In this document: positions 29,883 to 39,940 of the stretch, one piece after another | Layout: each line of letters starts with the position of its first letter | Position numbering within the stretch: the stretch's first letter is position 1 | NCBI GenBank assembly: GCA_928721915.1 | Contig: CAKMVZ010000005.1 | Coordinates: 1-64,000 of the forward strand | From: an uncultured Clostridia bacterium | GTDB lineage: Bacteria; Bacillota; Clostridia; TANB77; CAG-508 | DNA length: 64,000 nt | Reading direction: 5' to 3' | The notes under the pieces: model-generated | What the model was told of the DNA's origin: nothing | The model's input: only the letters and a program-made list of their open reading frames with translations | The model's database searches: none | Program-made: the position numbers and the translations under genes

Positions 29883-29924
29883 AAATAAATTTAAAAGTAG
29901 CTATAAGGGAGAAAATGTAAACAA

Positions 29925-30794
29925 ATGGAAATAGACGAAGAAAAAATATTAAGTGGAAAAATAGTATCAAAAAAGATTAAAGAAGATTTAAAAATTGAAG
30001 TCGATAAATTGAAAGAAAAAGGTGTAATACCAAAATTAGCTGTTATAATGGTTGGAGATGATGAAGCTTCAAAAGTTTATGTAAGAAATAAATCAAAAGC
30101 TTGTGATCAAGTTGGTGTAAACTTTGAAGAATTCTTACTTCCAGAAAATACAACAGAAAAAGAATTATTTGATTTGATTGATAAGTTAAATGATGATAAA
30201 ACAGTAAATGGTATATTACTTCAAAGTCCAATTCCTAAACATTTGGATCAAAATAAAGCATTTAGAAGAATTGATCCTGATAAAGATGTTGATGGATTTA
30301 ATCCTGTAAATGTTGGAGACTTATGTATAGGAAATGATTGTTTTATTTCTTGTACTCCATTTGGAATCATGAAAATTTTAGAATATTATAATATTGATAT
30401 AGAGGGAAAAAATGCAGTTGTTTTAGGAAGAAGTAATATTGTAGGGAAGCCTATGGTTCAATGTTTACTTTCTAAACATGCAACTGTTACAGTTTGTCAT
30501 TCAAGAACAAAAAATTTAAAAAGTATTACATCAAATGCAGATATTTTAGTTGCGGCTATTGGAAAACCAAAATATGTTAAAGAGGATATGGTAAAAGAAG
30601 GTAGTGTTATAATTGATGTTGGAATAAATAGAAATGAAGATGGAAAAATTTGTGGAGATGTTGATTATAAAGAGGTTTTACCAAAAGTTTCGAAAATTAC
30701 ACCTGTTCCAGGTGGTGTAGGACCAATGACTATTGCAATGCTTTTATATAATTTAGTAAAAGCAACTAAAAAACAGTTAAAAAATAAAGATTAA
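29925..30794 (+). CDS. folD: Methylenetetrahydrofolate dehydrogenase/cyclohydrolase
   Basis: 289 aa, standard length. PKLAVIMVGDD, YVRNKSKAC with the catalytic Lys, QSPIPKHLD, DPDKDVDGF, LGRSNIVGKPM, CHSRTKN and PGGVGPMTIAML are all present. It interconverts methylene-, methenyl- and formyl-tetrahydrofolate in the cytoplasm. Confidence 0.95.
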   Translation: MEIDEEKILSGKIVSKKIKEDLKIEVDKLKEKGVIPKLAVIMVGDDEASKVYVRNKSKACDQVGVNFEEFLLPENTTEKELFDLIDKLNDDKTVNGILLQSPIPKHLDQNKAFRRIDPDKDVDGFNPVNVGDLCIGNDCFISCTPFGIMKILEYYNIDIEGKNAVVLGRSNIVGKPMVQCLLSKHATVTVCHSRTKNLKSITSNADILVAAIGKPKYVKEDMVKEGSVIIDVGINRNEDGKICGDVDYKEVLPKVSKITPVPGGVGPMTIAMLLYNLVKATKKQLKNKD

Positions 30795-30819
30795 TATATT
30801 TTAATTATAAAATTAATTA

Positions 30820-30879
30820 GGGGGCAGAATTTTACTTAAAAAAATTACTTTTAAGTAAAACTTTGTCTCTATTTTTTTA
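30820..30879 (+). terminator. Terminator after folD
   Basis: Long imperfect hairpin (GGGGCAGAATTTTACTT with AAGTAAAACTTTGTCTC) followed by a T run. Confidence 0.8.
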
Positions 30880-31028
30880 AAATTAAAACGAATTATGTTA
30901 TTGAGATTAAGAAAAGAATAATAATTAATTGATTTATTTTTATTAAGATATAAATTTAAAAATAGATGAGAATAAATATTTTTATCCCATATCAATTAGT
31001 GCCTAAAAGAAGAGGAGAAAGAAAAAAT

Positions 31029-31877
31029 ATGAAAGAAGAATATGTTTGGATTTCTAAATTAGAAATAAGTAATAAATTAAAATTTATGCTTATAAAAAAG
31101 TTTAATGGAGTAGAAAATTTATATAATAGTAGTTTAGATGATTTAATAGATTTAAATTTAAAAGATAATTTAATATTTAAAATTTTAAATAAAAAAACTA
31201 AGTTAGAAGCGAAAAGAGATTTAGAATATATGCAAAAAAACAATATAGATATAATTTGGTATGAAAATAAATTATATCCTAAAAAATTAAAGAATATTTT
31301 AGATCCTCCAGTTTGCTTTTATATAAAAGGCAATAAAGAAATTTTAAATAAAGATTCTGTTGGCATAGTTGGTTCTAGAGCTGCTTTTAAATCTAGTTTA
31401 GAATTTTCTAGAGAAATTTCAAAAAGATTTTCTGAAAATGGAATAAATGTAGTAAGTGGTTTAGCAAGAGGAGTAGATAAATTTGCTCATCTAGGAAGTT
31501 TAGATTCAAATTCTAAAGGAAAAACAATTGCTATATTAGGAAATGGTATAGAAAGTGAAAATATATACCCGTTAGAAAATAAAAAAATATATGAAAAAAT
31601 TTTAGAATCAAATGGTACTATAATTTCAGAATATCCATTAAAAACTAAGCCACTTCCATATAATTTTCCGTATAGAAATAGAATTATAAGTGGACTTTCA
31701 GATAAAATTATAGTTGTTCAAGCTTCACTTAAAAGTGGAAGTTTAATAACTGTTGATTATGCTTTAGAGCAGGGAAAAGATGTATATGTTTTAAATGATA
31801 AAAATGTTAATTCTTTTGCTTTTGAAGGAAATAAATTATTAATTGAGCAGGGAGCAAAGAAAATTGACTTTTTTTAA
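31029..31877 (+). CDS. dprA: DNA-processing protein DprA
   Basis: 282 aa from ATG 31029 after AGAGGAG; the upstream in-frame ATG 30966 lacks an SD. Rossmann-like core: VGIVGSRAAFKSS, VSGLARGVDKFAHLGSL, ILGNGIES, EYPLKTKPLPYNFPYRNRIISG and LITVDYALEQGKDVY. It loads RecA on incoming single-stranded DNA during transformation. The C-terminal winged helix of longer DprA proteins is absent. Confidence 0.93.
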   Translation: MKEEYVWISKLEISNKLKFMLIKKFNGVENLYNSSLDDLIDLNLKDNLIFKILNKKTKLEAKRDLEYMQKNNIDIIWYENKLYPKKLKNILDPPVCFYIKGNKEILNKDSVGIVGSRAAFKSSLEFSREISKRFSENGINVVSGLARGVDKFAHLGSLDSNSKGKTIAILGNGIESENIYPLENKKIYEKILESNGTIISEYPLKTKPLPYNFPYRNRIISGLSDKIIVVQASLKSGSLITVDYALEQGKDVYVLNDKNVNSFAFEGNKLLIEQGAKKIDFF

Positions 31878-31885
31878 ATAATTAA

Positions 31886-31918
31886 AAATAGGACAACTAT
31901 TAATAGTGTCCTTAAAAA
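31886..31918. terminator. Bidirectional terminator between dprA and pdaA
   Basis: AGGACA-ACTATTAATAGT-GTCCT hairpin flanked by A and T runs on both sides, suitable for both converging genes. Confidence 0.75.
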
Positions 31919-31923
31919 ATATT

Positions 31924-32707
31924 TTAATTAAATTCGTCTAAACTTTTAAATTCGTATCCTTTAGAGGTTGCTTCTTTTATTACATAATCTAAAATATTAC
32001 TATTATCTTTACTTGTTCCATGTAGTAGTAACACACAGCCATTATGCAAATTATCTAAAATTTTTGATTTTCCATAATCTTCTCTATTTTGATTTTTTTC
32101 GTCCCAATCATCATAAGCATTTGACCAAAGGACTGCTTTGTATCCTAAATCTTTAGCTATTTTTAAGACTCTTTCGCTAAATTCTCCTTTTGGTGGTCTA
32201 AAATAACTCATTTCATATCCAAATTTTTCATATAAACAATTATGCAAATCCATTATTTCTTTTTTAATTTCTTCATCAGATAAATTAACTAATGATTTAT
32301 GGTTTACTGTATGATTACCAACGATATGTCCTTCTTCAATCATTCTTTTAACTAATTCTGGTTCTGAATTTAAATAATGCCCAGTTATAAAAAATACAGC
32401 TTTAACATTATTTTCTTTTAATGTATCTAAAATTTTTTCAGTATATCCTGCTTCATAGCCTAAATCAAATGTTAGATATATGGAATTGCTATTTTTATCT
32501 CCCATTGAAATTCCATTATATTTTTCTAAAGCTTTTAAAGAATTTGAGTCTAAAGTTGGTTGCTTATTTCCGCTCTCCTCTCTTTAGACCCCAACAAATA
32601 AGAGTATTTGAAATATCGTCAGTTGCTCTTGAAAATATTGCAAACTGAAAAATTATAATACTAATTATTAAAAAAACAAAAATTATTCTTGAAATTTTTT
32701 CTTTCAT
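31924..32707 (-). CDS. pdaA: Polysaccharide deacetylase (PdaA-like), joined across a +1 shift at CGG 32572-32570
   Basis: 260 aa after joining, standard for PdaA. ATG 32707 with AAGGAAGG SD opens a hydrophobic helix (residues 6-26), then NTLICWGLKRGE. An in-frame CGG follows; skipping C reads GGA AAT and continues NKQPTLDSNSL into the NodB domain: IYLTFDLGYE, GHIVGNHTVNH, YFRPPKGEFS, LLLHG. The WG-K-and-downstream segment around the shift matches PdaA of Bacillus. It deacetylates muramic acid to make spore-cortex lactam. This is a - strand example of the shift. Confidence 0.9.
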
Positions 32708-32795
32708 AAAATTAAGACCTTCCTTTTAAAACTTATTAAAATTTAAGAAATTTATTTTACTTAAATATATGAAAGAAATTTAAAGTTATTACAAT

Positions 32796-33155
32796 TTATT
32801 CTTTTGAAATTAAATTTTCAAAGTCTTTAATAAAAGTAAAACATTTTTCATATTCTTCTTTAGTTATATATTTACATCCTTGGGCAATATCTATAAAAGC
32901 TCCTAGTACACTTAATTCCTTATCAAAATCATTTAATAAATTTTTTGTTTCTTCTTTACTTAAATTTTCGTAGTTTGAAAGTGTTAAAAGTTTTAATAAA
33001 GTTTCTAAAGATTCTTTGATTTTTTCAGATAAAGCATTATCCATAGTTTGAGCCACCTTACCTGAAACTTTGATTACTTCTACTGAGAAGTCATCAAACC
33101 TTTCTTTAATTTGTGATATCTTTTTTCCGTTTTTTTCTTCCATCTTTTTTTCCAT
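32796..33155 (-). CDS. Small helical protein of unknown function
   Basis: 119 aa, strong SD (AAGGAGG) ahead of ATG 33155. Predicted all-helical, Lys/Glu-rich, no membrane segment. Its only CGG is out of phase (AAC GGA) and causes no shift. I do not recognise a family. Divergent from secA with a shared intergenic region. Confidence 0.65.
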   Translation of the reverse strand: MEKKMEEKNGKKISQIKERFDDFSVEVIKVSGKVAQTMDNALSEKIKESLETLLKLLTLSNYENLSKEETKNLLNDFDKELSVLGAFIDIAQGCKYITKEEYEKCFTFIKDFENLISKE

Positions 33156-33242
33156 CTTTTTTTTACCTCCTTATAGAAACACCCTCTTTATCATTTTATA
33201 CTATAGTTTGAATAAAAGCTAGTCTAAACTTAATAAAAATTA

Positions 33243-33271
33243 TTGCAAAAAGAAAAAAAGAGTGATATAGT
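33243..33271 (+). promoter_or_regulatory. secA promoter
   Basis: TTGCAA 33243-33248, 17-base spacer, TATAGT 33266-33271 with extended TGA, six bases ahead of leader copy B. Confidence 0.65.
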
Positions 33272-33276
33272 ATAAA

Positions 33277-33310
33277 AGGTTTATAGGTAAAATCCGTTAA
33301 AAACCTAAAT
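33277..33310 (+). promoter_or_regulatory. Pseudoknot-like leader, copy B
   Basis: AGGTTTATAGGTAAAATCC, then GTTAAAAACCTAAA. Stem 2 (TAGGT/ACCTA) is perfect; stem 1 is weak here (GG/CC). It lies between the secA promoter and the secA SD (AAAGGG), ending 27 bases before ATG. Confidence 0.6.
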
Positions 33311-33337
33311 AAAAAAACGTAAAGGGTTGATTTACAA

Positions 33338-36125
33338 ATGGGAATATTAAAATCTATTTTTGGTTCTTATAGCGAAAGAGAAGTAAAAAGAATCAGACCA
33401 ATAGTTGAAAAAATAAATTCTATGGAAGAAGAATTAGAAAAGCTTTCTGATAAAGAGTTAACTTCTAAAACAGACTATTTTAAAAATGAATTAGCAAATG
33501 GAAAAACTTTAGATGATATCTTACCAGAAGCTTTTGCTGTTGTAAGAGAAGCATCAAAAAGAGTTTTAGGAATGAGACATTTTGATGTTCAGTTAGTACG
33601 GTGGTGTTGTTTTACATCAAGGTAGAATAGCTGAGATGAAAACTGGTGAAGGTAAAACTTTAGTTGAAACTTTACCTGTTTATTTAAATGCGTTAGCTGG
33701 AAAAGGTGTTCACGTAATTACTGTTAATGAGTATTTGGCAAAAAGAGATAGTGAATGGATGGGAAAACTTTATAGATTTTTAGGTTTATCTGTAGGATTA
33801 ATTCAAAGTAGAATGCCAAAAAAAGAAAAACAAGATGCTTATAATGCAGATGTAACATATGGAACAAATAATGAATTTGGATTTGATTATTTAAGAGATA
33901 ATATGGTTATTCATAAAGAAGATATGGTTCAAAGAGGTTTATCTTATGCTATAGTTGATGAGATAGATTCTATTTTAATTGATGAAGCAAGAACTCCACT
34001 TATTATTTCAGGTAGAGCAGATAAATCATCAGATTTATATAAAAAAGCAGATACTTTTGTTAAAAGATTAAGTGCAAAAGTAATAGTAGAAGAAAATGTT
34101 AAAGATGAAGAACAAGCTGAAGATAATGAAAAATACGATTATATTGTAGATTTAAAGGCAAAAACTGCAAGCTTAACTGCAAAAGGTATTTCAAAAGCAG
34201 AAAGAGAATTTGGAGTTGAAAATTTAAATGATATTGAAAATTCTGATTTGGTTCATAATATTAATCAAGCTTTAAAAGCAAATGGTGTAATGAAAAGAGA
34301 TATTGATTATATCGTAAAAGATGGAGAAGTATTGATAGTAGATGAATTTACAGGTCGTATCATGTATGGAAGAAGATATAATGATGGACTTCATCAAGCA
34401 ATTGAGGCAAAAGAAGGCGTAAAAATTGCTGATGAATCTAAAACTTTAGCTACTATTACATTCCAAAATTATTTTAGAATGTATGATAAATTATCTGGAA
34501 TGACTGGTACAGCAATGACTGAAGCAGAAGAGTTTCAAGAAATTTATAATTTAGATGTTGTTTCAATTCCAACTAATAAACCATTAATTAGAAGAGATAA
34601 TCCAGATGTAATTTATAGAAATGAAGCAGCAAAATATAGAGCTATTGCAAGGGATGTAAAGGAATCACATGAAAAAGGTCAACCAGTTTTAGTTGGTACT
34701 GTTTCTATTGAAAAATCTGAAAAAATTAGTAAAATTTTAACTAAAGAAGGAATTCCTCATCAAGTTTTAAACGCTAAAAACCATGAAAAGGAAGCCGAAA
34801 TTATTGCTCAAGCAGGAAAACTTCGGAAGTGTTACAATTGCAACTAATATGGCAGGTCGTGGTACTGATATTATGCTTGGGGGAAATAGTGAATTTTTAG
34901 CTAAACAAGAAATGAGAAAAATGCACTATCCAGAAGAATTAATTGAACAAGCTAATGCTTTTAACGAAACAGATAATCAAGATATTTTAGAAGCAAGAAA
35001 AAAATTTAAAAATTTAACTCAAAAATATGACGAAGAAATTAAGTCAGAAAAAGAAAAAGTATTAGAAGCAGGTGGCTTAAAGATTATAGGTACTGAAAGA
35101 CATGAATCAAGAAGAATTGATAATCAGTTAAGAGGTCGTTCTGGTCGTCAAGGAGACCCAGGTGAATCAAGATTCTACTTAGCAATGGATGATGATTTAT
35201 TAAAGCTTTTTGGTGGAAATATGATGTCAGCTGTTTTTGATAAAGGAGGTATTGATGAAGATACTCCAATTCAAGCCAAAATGTTAACTAAAATGATTGA
35301 AAATGCTCAAATGAAAGTTGAAGGTAGAAACTTTAGCGCTAGAAAACATGTTTTAAGTTATGATGATGTTATGAATGTTCAAAGAGAAATAATATATTCT
35401 CAAAGAAGAGAAGTTCTTGATGGAAATGATATGAGCCAAAGTGTAAAAAATATGATGTTAGATTCTGCTAAAATGGTAGTAGATACTTATTCATCAGAAA
35501 TAGATGGAGCTGACTTTAATCCAGAAGGACTCTTAAATGAAATTAGAACAACTTTTAATATTGGAGATTTAAAATGTTTAAATGATAAAAAAGTTAATTC
35601 AAGTAAAGTCTTAGAAGAATTAGAGCAAAGGGTTTTAAATGCTTATGATCAAAAACAAAAAGAAATTGGAGAAAATATTAAAGAACTTGAAAGAATTGTA
35701 ATATTAAAAACAGTTGATACAAAATGGATGGATCACATAGATAGCATGGATAGTTTAAAAAATGGTATAGGACTTCGTGCTTATGGACAAAAAGACCCTG
35801 TAGTTCAATATAGAATTGAGGGTGGCAATATGTTTGATGAAATGATTGCCTCTATAAAATTAGAAGTAACAAAATTAATGCTTCATATTGTTAAAAGAGA
35901 AAGAGTAGTAAATAGACAGAGTAATATTAGAATAACAGGTGAAGGATTTGATAAATCAGCAATTCCAGTTGGTGAATCTAATCCAAATGTTCCAAATAAT
36001 TCTGGAAGTGGCGACACAAAACCTAAGCCAGTTGTAAATAAAGTTCCAAAAGTAGGTCGTAATGATTTATGCCCCTGCCGGAAGCCGGTAAGAAATATAA
36101 GAATTGCTGTGGCAAAGATGCTTAA
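33338..36125 (+). CDS. secA: Preprotein translocase ATPase SecA, joined across four +1 shifts
   Basis: 927 aa after joining. Motor of Sec export at the membrane. MKTGEGKT (Walker A), DEIDSILIDEART (Walker B), GTDIMLGG, and the zinc-binding tail CPCGSGKKYKNCC are present. Conventional reading breaks at CGG 33599 (restores DVQLVGGVVLHQG), 34824 (restores AGKLGSVTIATNMAGRG) and twice within eight bases at 36079 and 36086 (restores CPCGSGKK). Each repair is a skipped C before GGT or GGA. Without the last two the zinc ligands are lost. Four shifts in one essential protein require very efficient recoding. Confidence 0.95.
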
Positions 36126-36132
36126 AAATAGC

Positions 36133-36161
36133 TAGACAAAGCTAAAAAAAAGTGATAAAAT
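36133..36161 (+). promoter_or_regulatory. leuS promoter
   Basis: TAGACA 36133-36138, 17-base spacer, TAAAAT 36156-36161 with extended TGA. No T-box signature is seen in the 75-base leader. Confidence 0.6.
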
Positions 36162-36236
36162 ACTTTAAAAATTTTTATAAACAAATTAATTTGTATTTGT
36201 TGTTTGAAAACTGCATAAGTAAAGGAGGAAACAGTT

Positions 36237-38678
36237 TTGGAATATTCGAAAAAAGTTGATGAAAAATGGCAAAAAAAATGGAAAGAAAATGATGTATATA
36301 AATTTAATATGGACGAGAAAAAGCCCAAATTATATACTTTAGAAATGTTTTCATATCCTTCAGGAGCAAAATTACATTTAGGTCATTGGTTTAATTATGC
36401 TCCAGCAGATTCTTTTGCAAGATATAAAAAAATGAGTGGATACAATGTTTTTCATCCAATGGGATTTGATGCTTTTGGACTTCCAGCTGAAAATTATGCA
36501 ATAAAAACTGGAATACATCCAGAAGATTCAACTCTTAAAAATATAGAAACAATGAAAAAGCAATTAGAAGAAATGGGTGGAAGCTATGACTGGAACTATT
36601 CAGTAGAAACTTGTATGCCTGATTATTATAAATGGACTCAATGGCTATTTTTGCAATTATATAAAAATGGTTTAGCTTATAAAAAAGAAGCACCGGTTAA
36701 CTGGTGTGATAGTTGTAAAACTGTTTTAGCTAATGAGCAGGTTGTAGGTGGAAAATGTGAAAGATGTGGTTCAGAAGTTAAAAGAAAAAAATTAGCACAA
36801 TGGTTTTTTAAGATTACAGATTATGCAGAGGAATTATTGCAAGATTTAAATAAATTAGATTGGCCAGAGTCAACTAAAAAAGTTCAAACAAATTGGATTG
36901 GAAAATCAGAAGGTAGTGAAATCAAATTTGGTATTGAAAATAATGATAAAGAAATAACTGTTTTTACAACAAGAGCTGATACTTTAAATGGTGTAACATA
37001 TCTTGTAATAGCTCCTGAGAGTGACTTAGTTCAAGAAATAACAACTAAAGAATATAAAGAAGAAGTTCAAAAATATATAGAAAAAACAACAAAATTAAGT
37101 GAAATAGAGAGATTATCAACAGATAAAGAAAAAACAGGTGTATTTACAGGTTCTTATGCTATAAATCCATTAAATAATGAAAAAGTTCCAATTTGGGTTG
37201 CAGATTATGTTTTAGAAGATTATGGAACAGGAGCAGTCATGGCAGTTCCAGCACATGATACAAGAGATTATGATTTTGCTGTAAAATATAATTTACCAAT
37301 AAGAGAAGTTATTAAAACTGATTCAAGCGATACAAAATTACCACATAATGAATATGGAACTTTGATTAATAGTGGAAAATATAATGGATTAAGTTCAAAA
37401 GAAGCAAAAGAGAAAATAACAAAAGATATGGAAAAAATTGGAAAAGGAAATAAAACAGTAAGCTATAGATTAAAAGATTGGCTAATTTCAAGACAAAGAT
37501 ATTGGGGAGCTCCAATTCCAATTATATATTGTGATAAATGTGGAGTAGTTCCAGTTCCTGAAAAAGATTTGCCAGTTTTACTTCCATATGATGTAGAATT
37601 TAAGCCAGATGGTGAATCACCACTTAAAAAATCAAAAGAATTTATGGAGTGTACATGCCCAAAATGTGGAAGAAAAGCAACAAGAGAAGCAGATACTTTA
37701 GATACTTTTGTATGCTCTTCATGGTATTATTTAAGATATCCAGATGCAAAAAATGATAAAGAGCCATTTGATAAAGAAATTATAAATAAAATGTTACCAG
37801 TTGATGTTTATGTTGGAGGAAAAGAACATGCAGCAATGCATTTGATTTATGCAAGATTTATAACAAAGGCTTTAAGAGATTTAGGATATTTAAAATTTGA
37901 TGAACCATTTCAAAAATTAATTCATCAAGGTATGATTTTGGGACCTGATGGAAATAAAATGAGTAAAAGTAAAGGAAATACCGTTTCTCCAGAAGAATAT
38001 ATTAATAAATATGGTTCAGATATATTTAGAATGTATATAATGTTTGGCTTTGATTATAGACAAGGTGGACCATGGGATGAAAAAGGCATTGAGTCAATGA
38101 CAAAATATTTTTCTAGAATTGAAAGATTAGTAGATAGTATTAAAGATATAGAAAAGACAATAGATATTGATAAAATTGGACCGAAAGAAAAAGAATTGTT
38201 AATGGTTAAAAATCAAACAATAAAAGCAATGGGAGAAGATATAAACGATTTTAGATTTAATACTGCTATTGCAAGAAGTATGGAATTATTTAATAAATTA
38301 AATGAATATGTAAGAGAAGAAAAAGTAAATATAGAAATATTAAAAAATACTGTCGAAACATATATTACACTTCTTAGTCCACTTGCACCACATTTTGCAG
38401 AAGAGGAATGGGAAAAATTAGGGAAAATAGATTTTGTATATAATCAAAAATGGCCTGAAATAGTAGAAAGTGAAATGAAAGGCGCAACAAAAGAAATACC
38501 AATTCAAGTAAATGGTAAATTAAAATTCTGTGTAACAGTGAATGTAGATGATACAGCAGATGAAATGCTGGAAAAAATAAAATCTGATGATAAATTTAAA
38601 GAGTTATTAAAAAATAATAATGTAGTAAAAGAAATCTATGTTCCGGGAAAAATATATAATTTAGTTGTAAAAAAATAA
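36237..38678 (+). CDS. leuS: Leucyl-tRNA synthetase
   Basis: 813 aa, TTG start after AAAGGAGG. Class I signatures HLGHW (HIGH variant, residues about 42-46) and KMSKSKGN (near 580), zinc-like CDSCK/CERCG pairs and the editing domain with FTTRADTLNGVTYLVIAPE and VMAVPAHDTRDYDFA. It charges tRNA-Leu. No in-frame CGG, so the gene reads through conventionally. Confidence 0.96.
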   Translation: MEYSKKVDEKWQKKWKENDVYKFNMDEKKPKLYTLEMFSYPSGAKLHLGHWFNYAPADSFARYKKMSGYNVFHPMGFDAFGLPAENYAIKTGIHPEDSTLKNIETMKKQLEEMGGSYDWNYSVETCMPDYYKWTQWLFLQLYKNGLAYKKEAPVNWCDSCKTVLANEQVVGGKCERCGSEVKRKKLAQWFFKITDYAEELLQDLNKLDWPESTKKVQTNWIGKSEGSEIKFGIENNDKEITVFTTRADTLNGVTYLVIAPESDLVQEITTKEYKEEVQKYIEKTTKLSEIERLSTDKEKTGVFTGSYAINPLNNEKVPIWVADYVLEDYGTGAVMAVPAHDTRDYDFAVKYNLPIREVIKTDSSDTKLPHNEYGTLINSGKYNGLSSKEAKEKITKDMEKIGKGNKTVSYRLKDWLISRQRYWGAPIPIIYCDKCGVVPVPEKDLPVLLPYDVEFKPDGESPLKKSKEFMECTCPKCGRKATREADTLDTFVCSSWYYLRYPDAKNDKEPFDKEIINKMLPVDVYVGGKEHAAMHLIYARFITKALRDLGYLKFDEPFQKLIHQGMILGPDGNKMSKSKGNTVSPEEYINKYGSDIFRMYIMFGFDYRQGGPWDEKGIESMTKYFSRIERLVDSIKDIEKTIDIDKIGPKEKELLMVKNQTIKAMGEDINDFRFNTAIARSMELFNKLNEYVREEKVNIEILKNTVETYITLLSPLAPHFAEEEWEKLGKIDFVYNQKWPEIVESEMKGATKEIPIQVNGKLKFCVTVNVDDTADEMLEKIKSDDKFKELLKNNNVVKEIYVPGKIYNLVVKK

Positions 38679-38689
38679 TTAATAATAAA

Positions 38690-38732
38690 AAAATTAAGGG
38701 GTATCAAATTGCTTGATGCGCCTTAATTTTTT
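38690..38732 (+). terminator. Terminator after leuS
   Basis: AAATTAAGG...CCTTAATTT arms extended by ATCAA/TTGAT, then T run. Confidence 0.85.
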
Positions 38733-38753
38733 GGTATATCAGAGAATTTTATA

Positions 38754-38782
38754 TTGATTTTTAATAAATAAAATGCTATTAT
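38754..38782 (+). promoter_or_regulatory. prfB promoter
   Basis: TTGATT 38754-38759 with TATTAT 38777-38782 (17-base spacer); TATAAT at 38780-38785 is an alternative -10. Confidence 0.55.
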
Positions 38783-38817
38783 AATAGATGTAAAAATTTT
38801 AAAGGAGAAGTATTTTT

Positions 38818-39929
38818 ATGTTAGAACTTGAAGAAAATTTACGAGTTTTAAATGAATTAATTGAAAAATTAAATAGTCTTTATGATACTTTGAATATTTC
38901 TTCTTTGGAAAAAGAAAAAGAAGAGTTAACAAAAGAAAGTGAAAAAGAGAATTTTTGGGATGATAAAGAAAATTCTAGTAAAGTTTTTGCAAAATTAAAA
39001 AGAGTTCAAAGAAAATTAGATTCTTTTTATTTTGTTAAATCAGAACTTAATAATTTAATAGAAATGAATAAAATGGTTTTAGAAGAATTTGATGAAGATC
39101 TAAAAAAAGATATAATTAAACAAACTTTAAATCTTAAAGATAAATTGGAAAAACTTGAGCTTGAAACTTTGCTTTCAGGAAAGTATGATATAAATAATGC
39201 TATAATTACACTTCATCCTGGAGCTGGTGGAACTGAGTCTCAAGATTGGGTTCAAATGCTATATAGAATGTACCGGAAAATGGGCTAGTTCTAATGGATA
39301 CCAAATTAAAGAATTAGATTTTTTAGAGGGAGATGAAGCTGGAATAAAAAGTGTTACAGCTTTAATTTCTGGAGAAAATGCATATGGATATTTAAAAGGA
39401 GAAATGGGAGTTCATAGATTAGTTAGGATATCACCTTTTGATAGTGGAGGAAGAAGGCATACTTCTTTTGCATCAGTTGAAGTGCTACCTGAAATTACTG
39501 ATGATACTGATATTAATATAAATTTAGATGACCTAAGAATTGATACATATAGAGCTTCAGGTGCAGGAGGTCAACATATTAATAAAACAGATTCAGCAGT
39601 TAGAATAACTCATATTCCAACAGGTATAGTAGTTTCATGTCAATCTGAACGTTCTCAAACAATGAATAAAGAAACTGCAATGAAAATGCTAAAATCAAAA
39701 TTATTAGATTTAAAAGAAAAAGAAAACAAAGAGAAAATTGAAGATTTAAAAGGAGTTCAGAAGGATATAGCATGGCGGAAGCCAAATTAGATCATATGTA
39801 TTTTGTCCATATACTCTTGTAAAAGATCATAGAACTAATTATGAAACAGGAAATGTACAGGCAGTTATGGATGGAGATTTAAATGAATTTATGAAATCAT
39901 ATCTTAAATATATTAAAAATGAAAAATAG
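38818..39929 (+). CDS. prfB: Peptide chain release factor 2, joined across two +1 shifts
   Basis: 369 aa after joining, normal RF2 length. SPFDSGG (SPF stop-recognition motif) and SGAGGQHINKT (catalytic GGQ) are present. In-frame CGG at 39274 (Gly153; restores YRMYGKWASSNGY) and 39776 (Gly320; restores IAWGSQIRSYVFCPYTLVKDH) break the conventional frame. The classical autoregulatory in-frame UGA shift near codon 25 of most bacterial prfB genes is absent: the N-terminus is continuous through NISSLEKEKEEL. RF2 thus depends on the unusual CGG shift instead. Confidence 0.95.
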
Positions 39930-39940
39930 GAGGAAATTTT

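Noticed and set aside
36126..36236. T-box leader upstream of leuS
   Set aside because: No antiterminator T-box sequence and only about 75 bases of leader.
38818..38960. Classical prfB UGA frameshift site
   Set aside because: No in-frame stop or CTT-TGA context occurs in the N-terminal region; the ORF is continuous through it.
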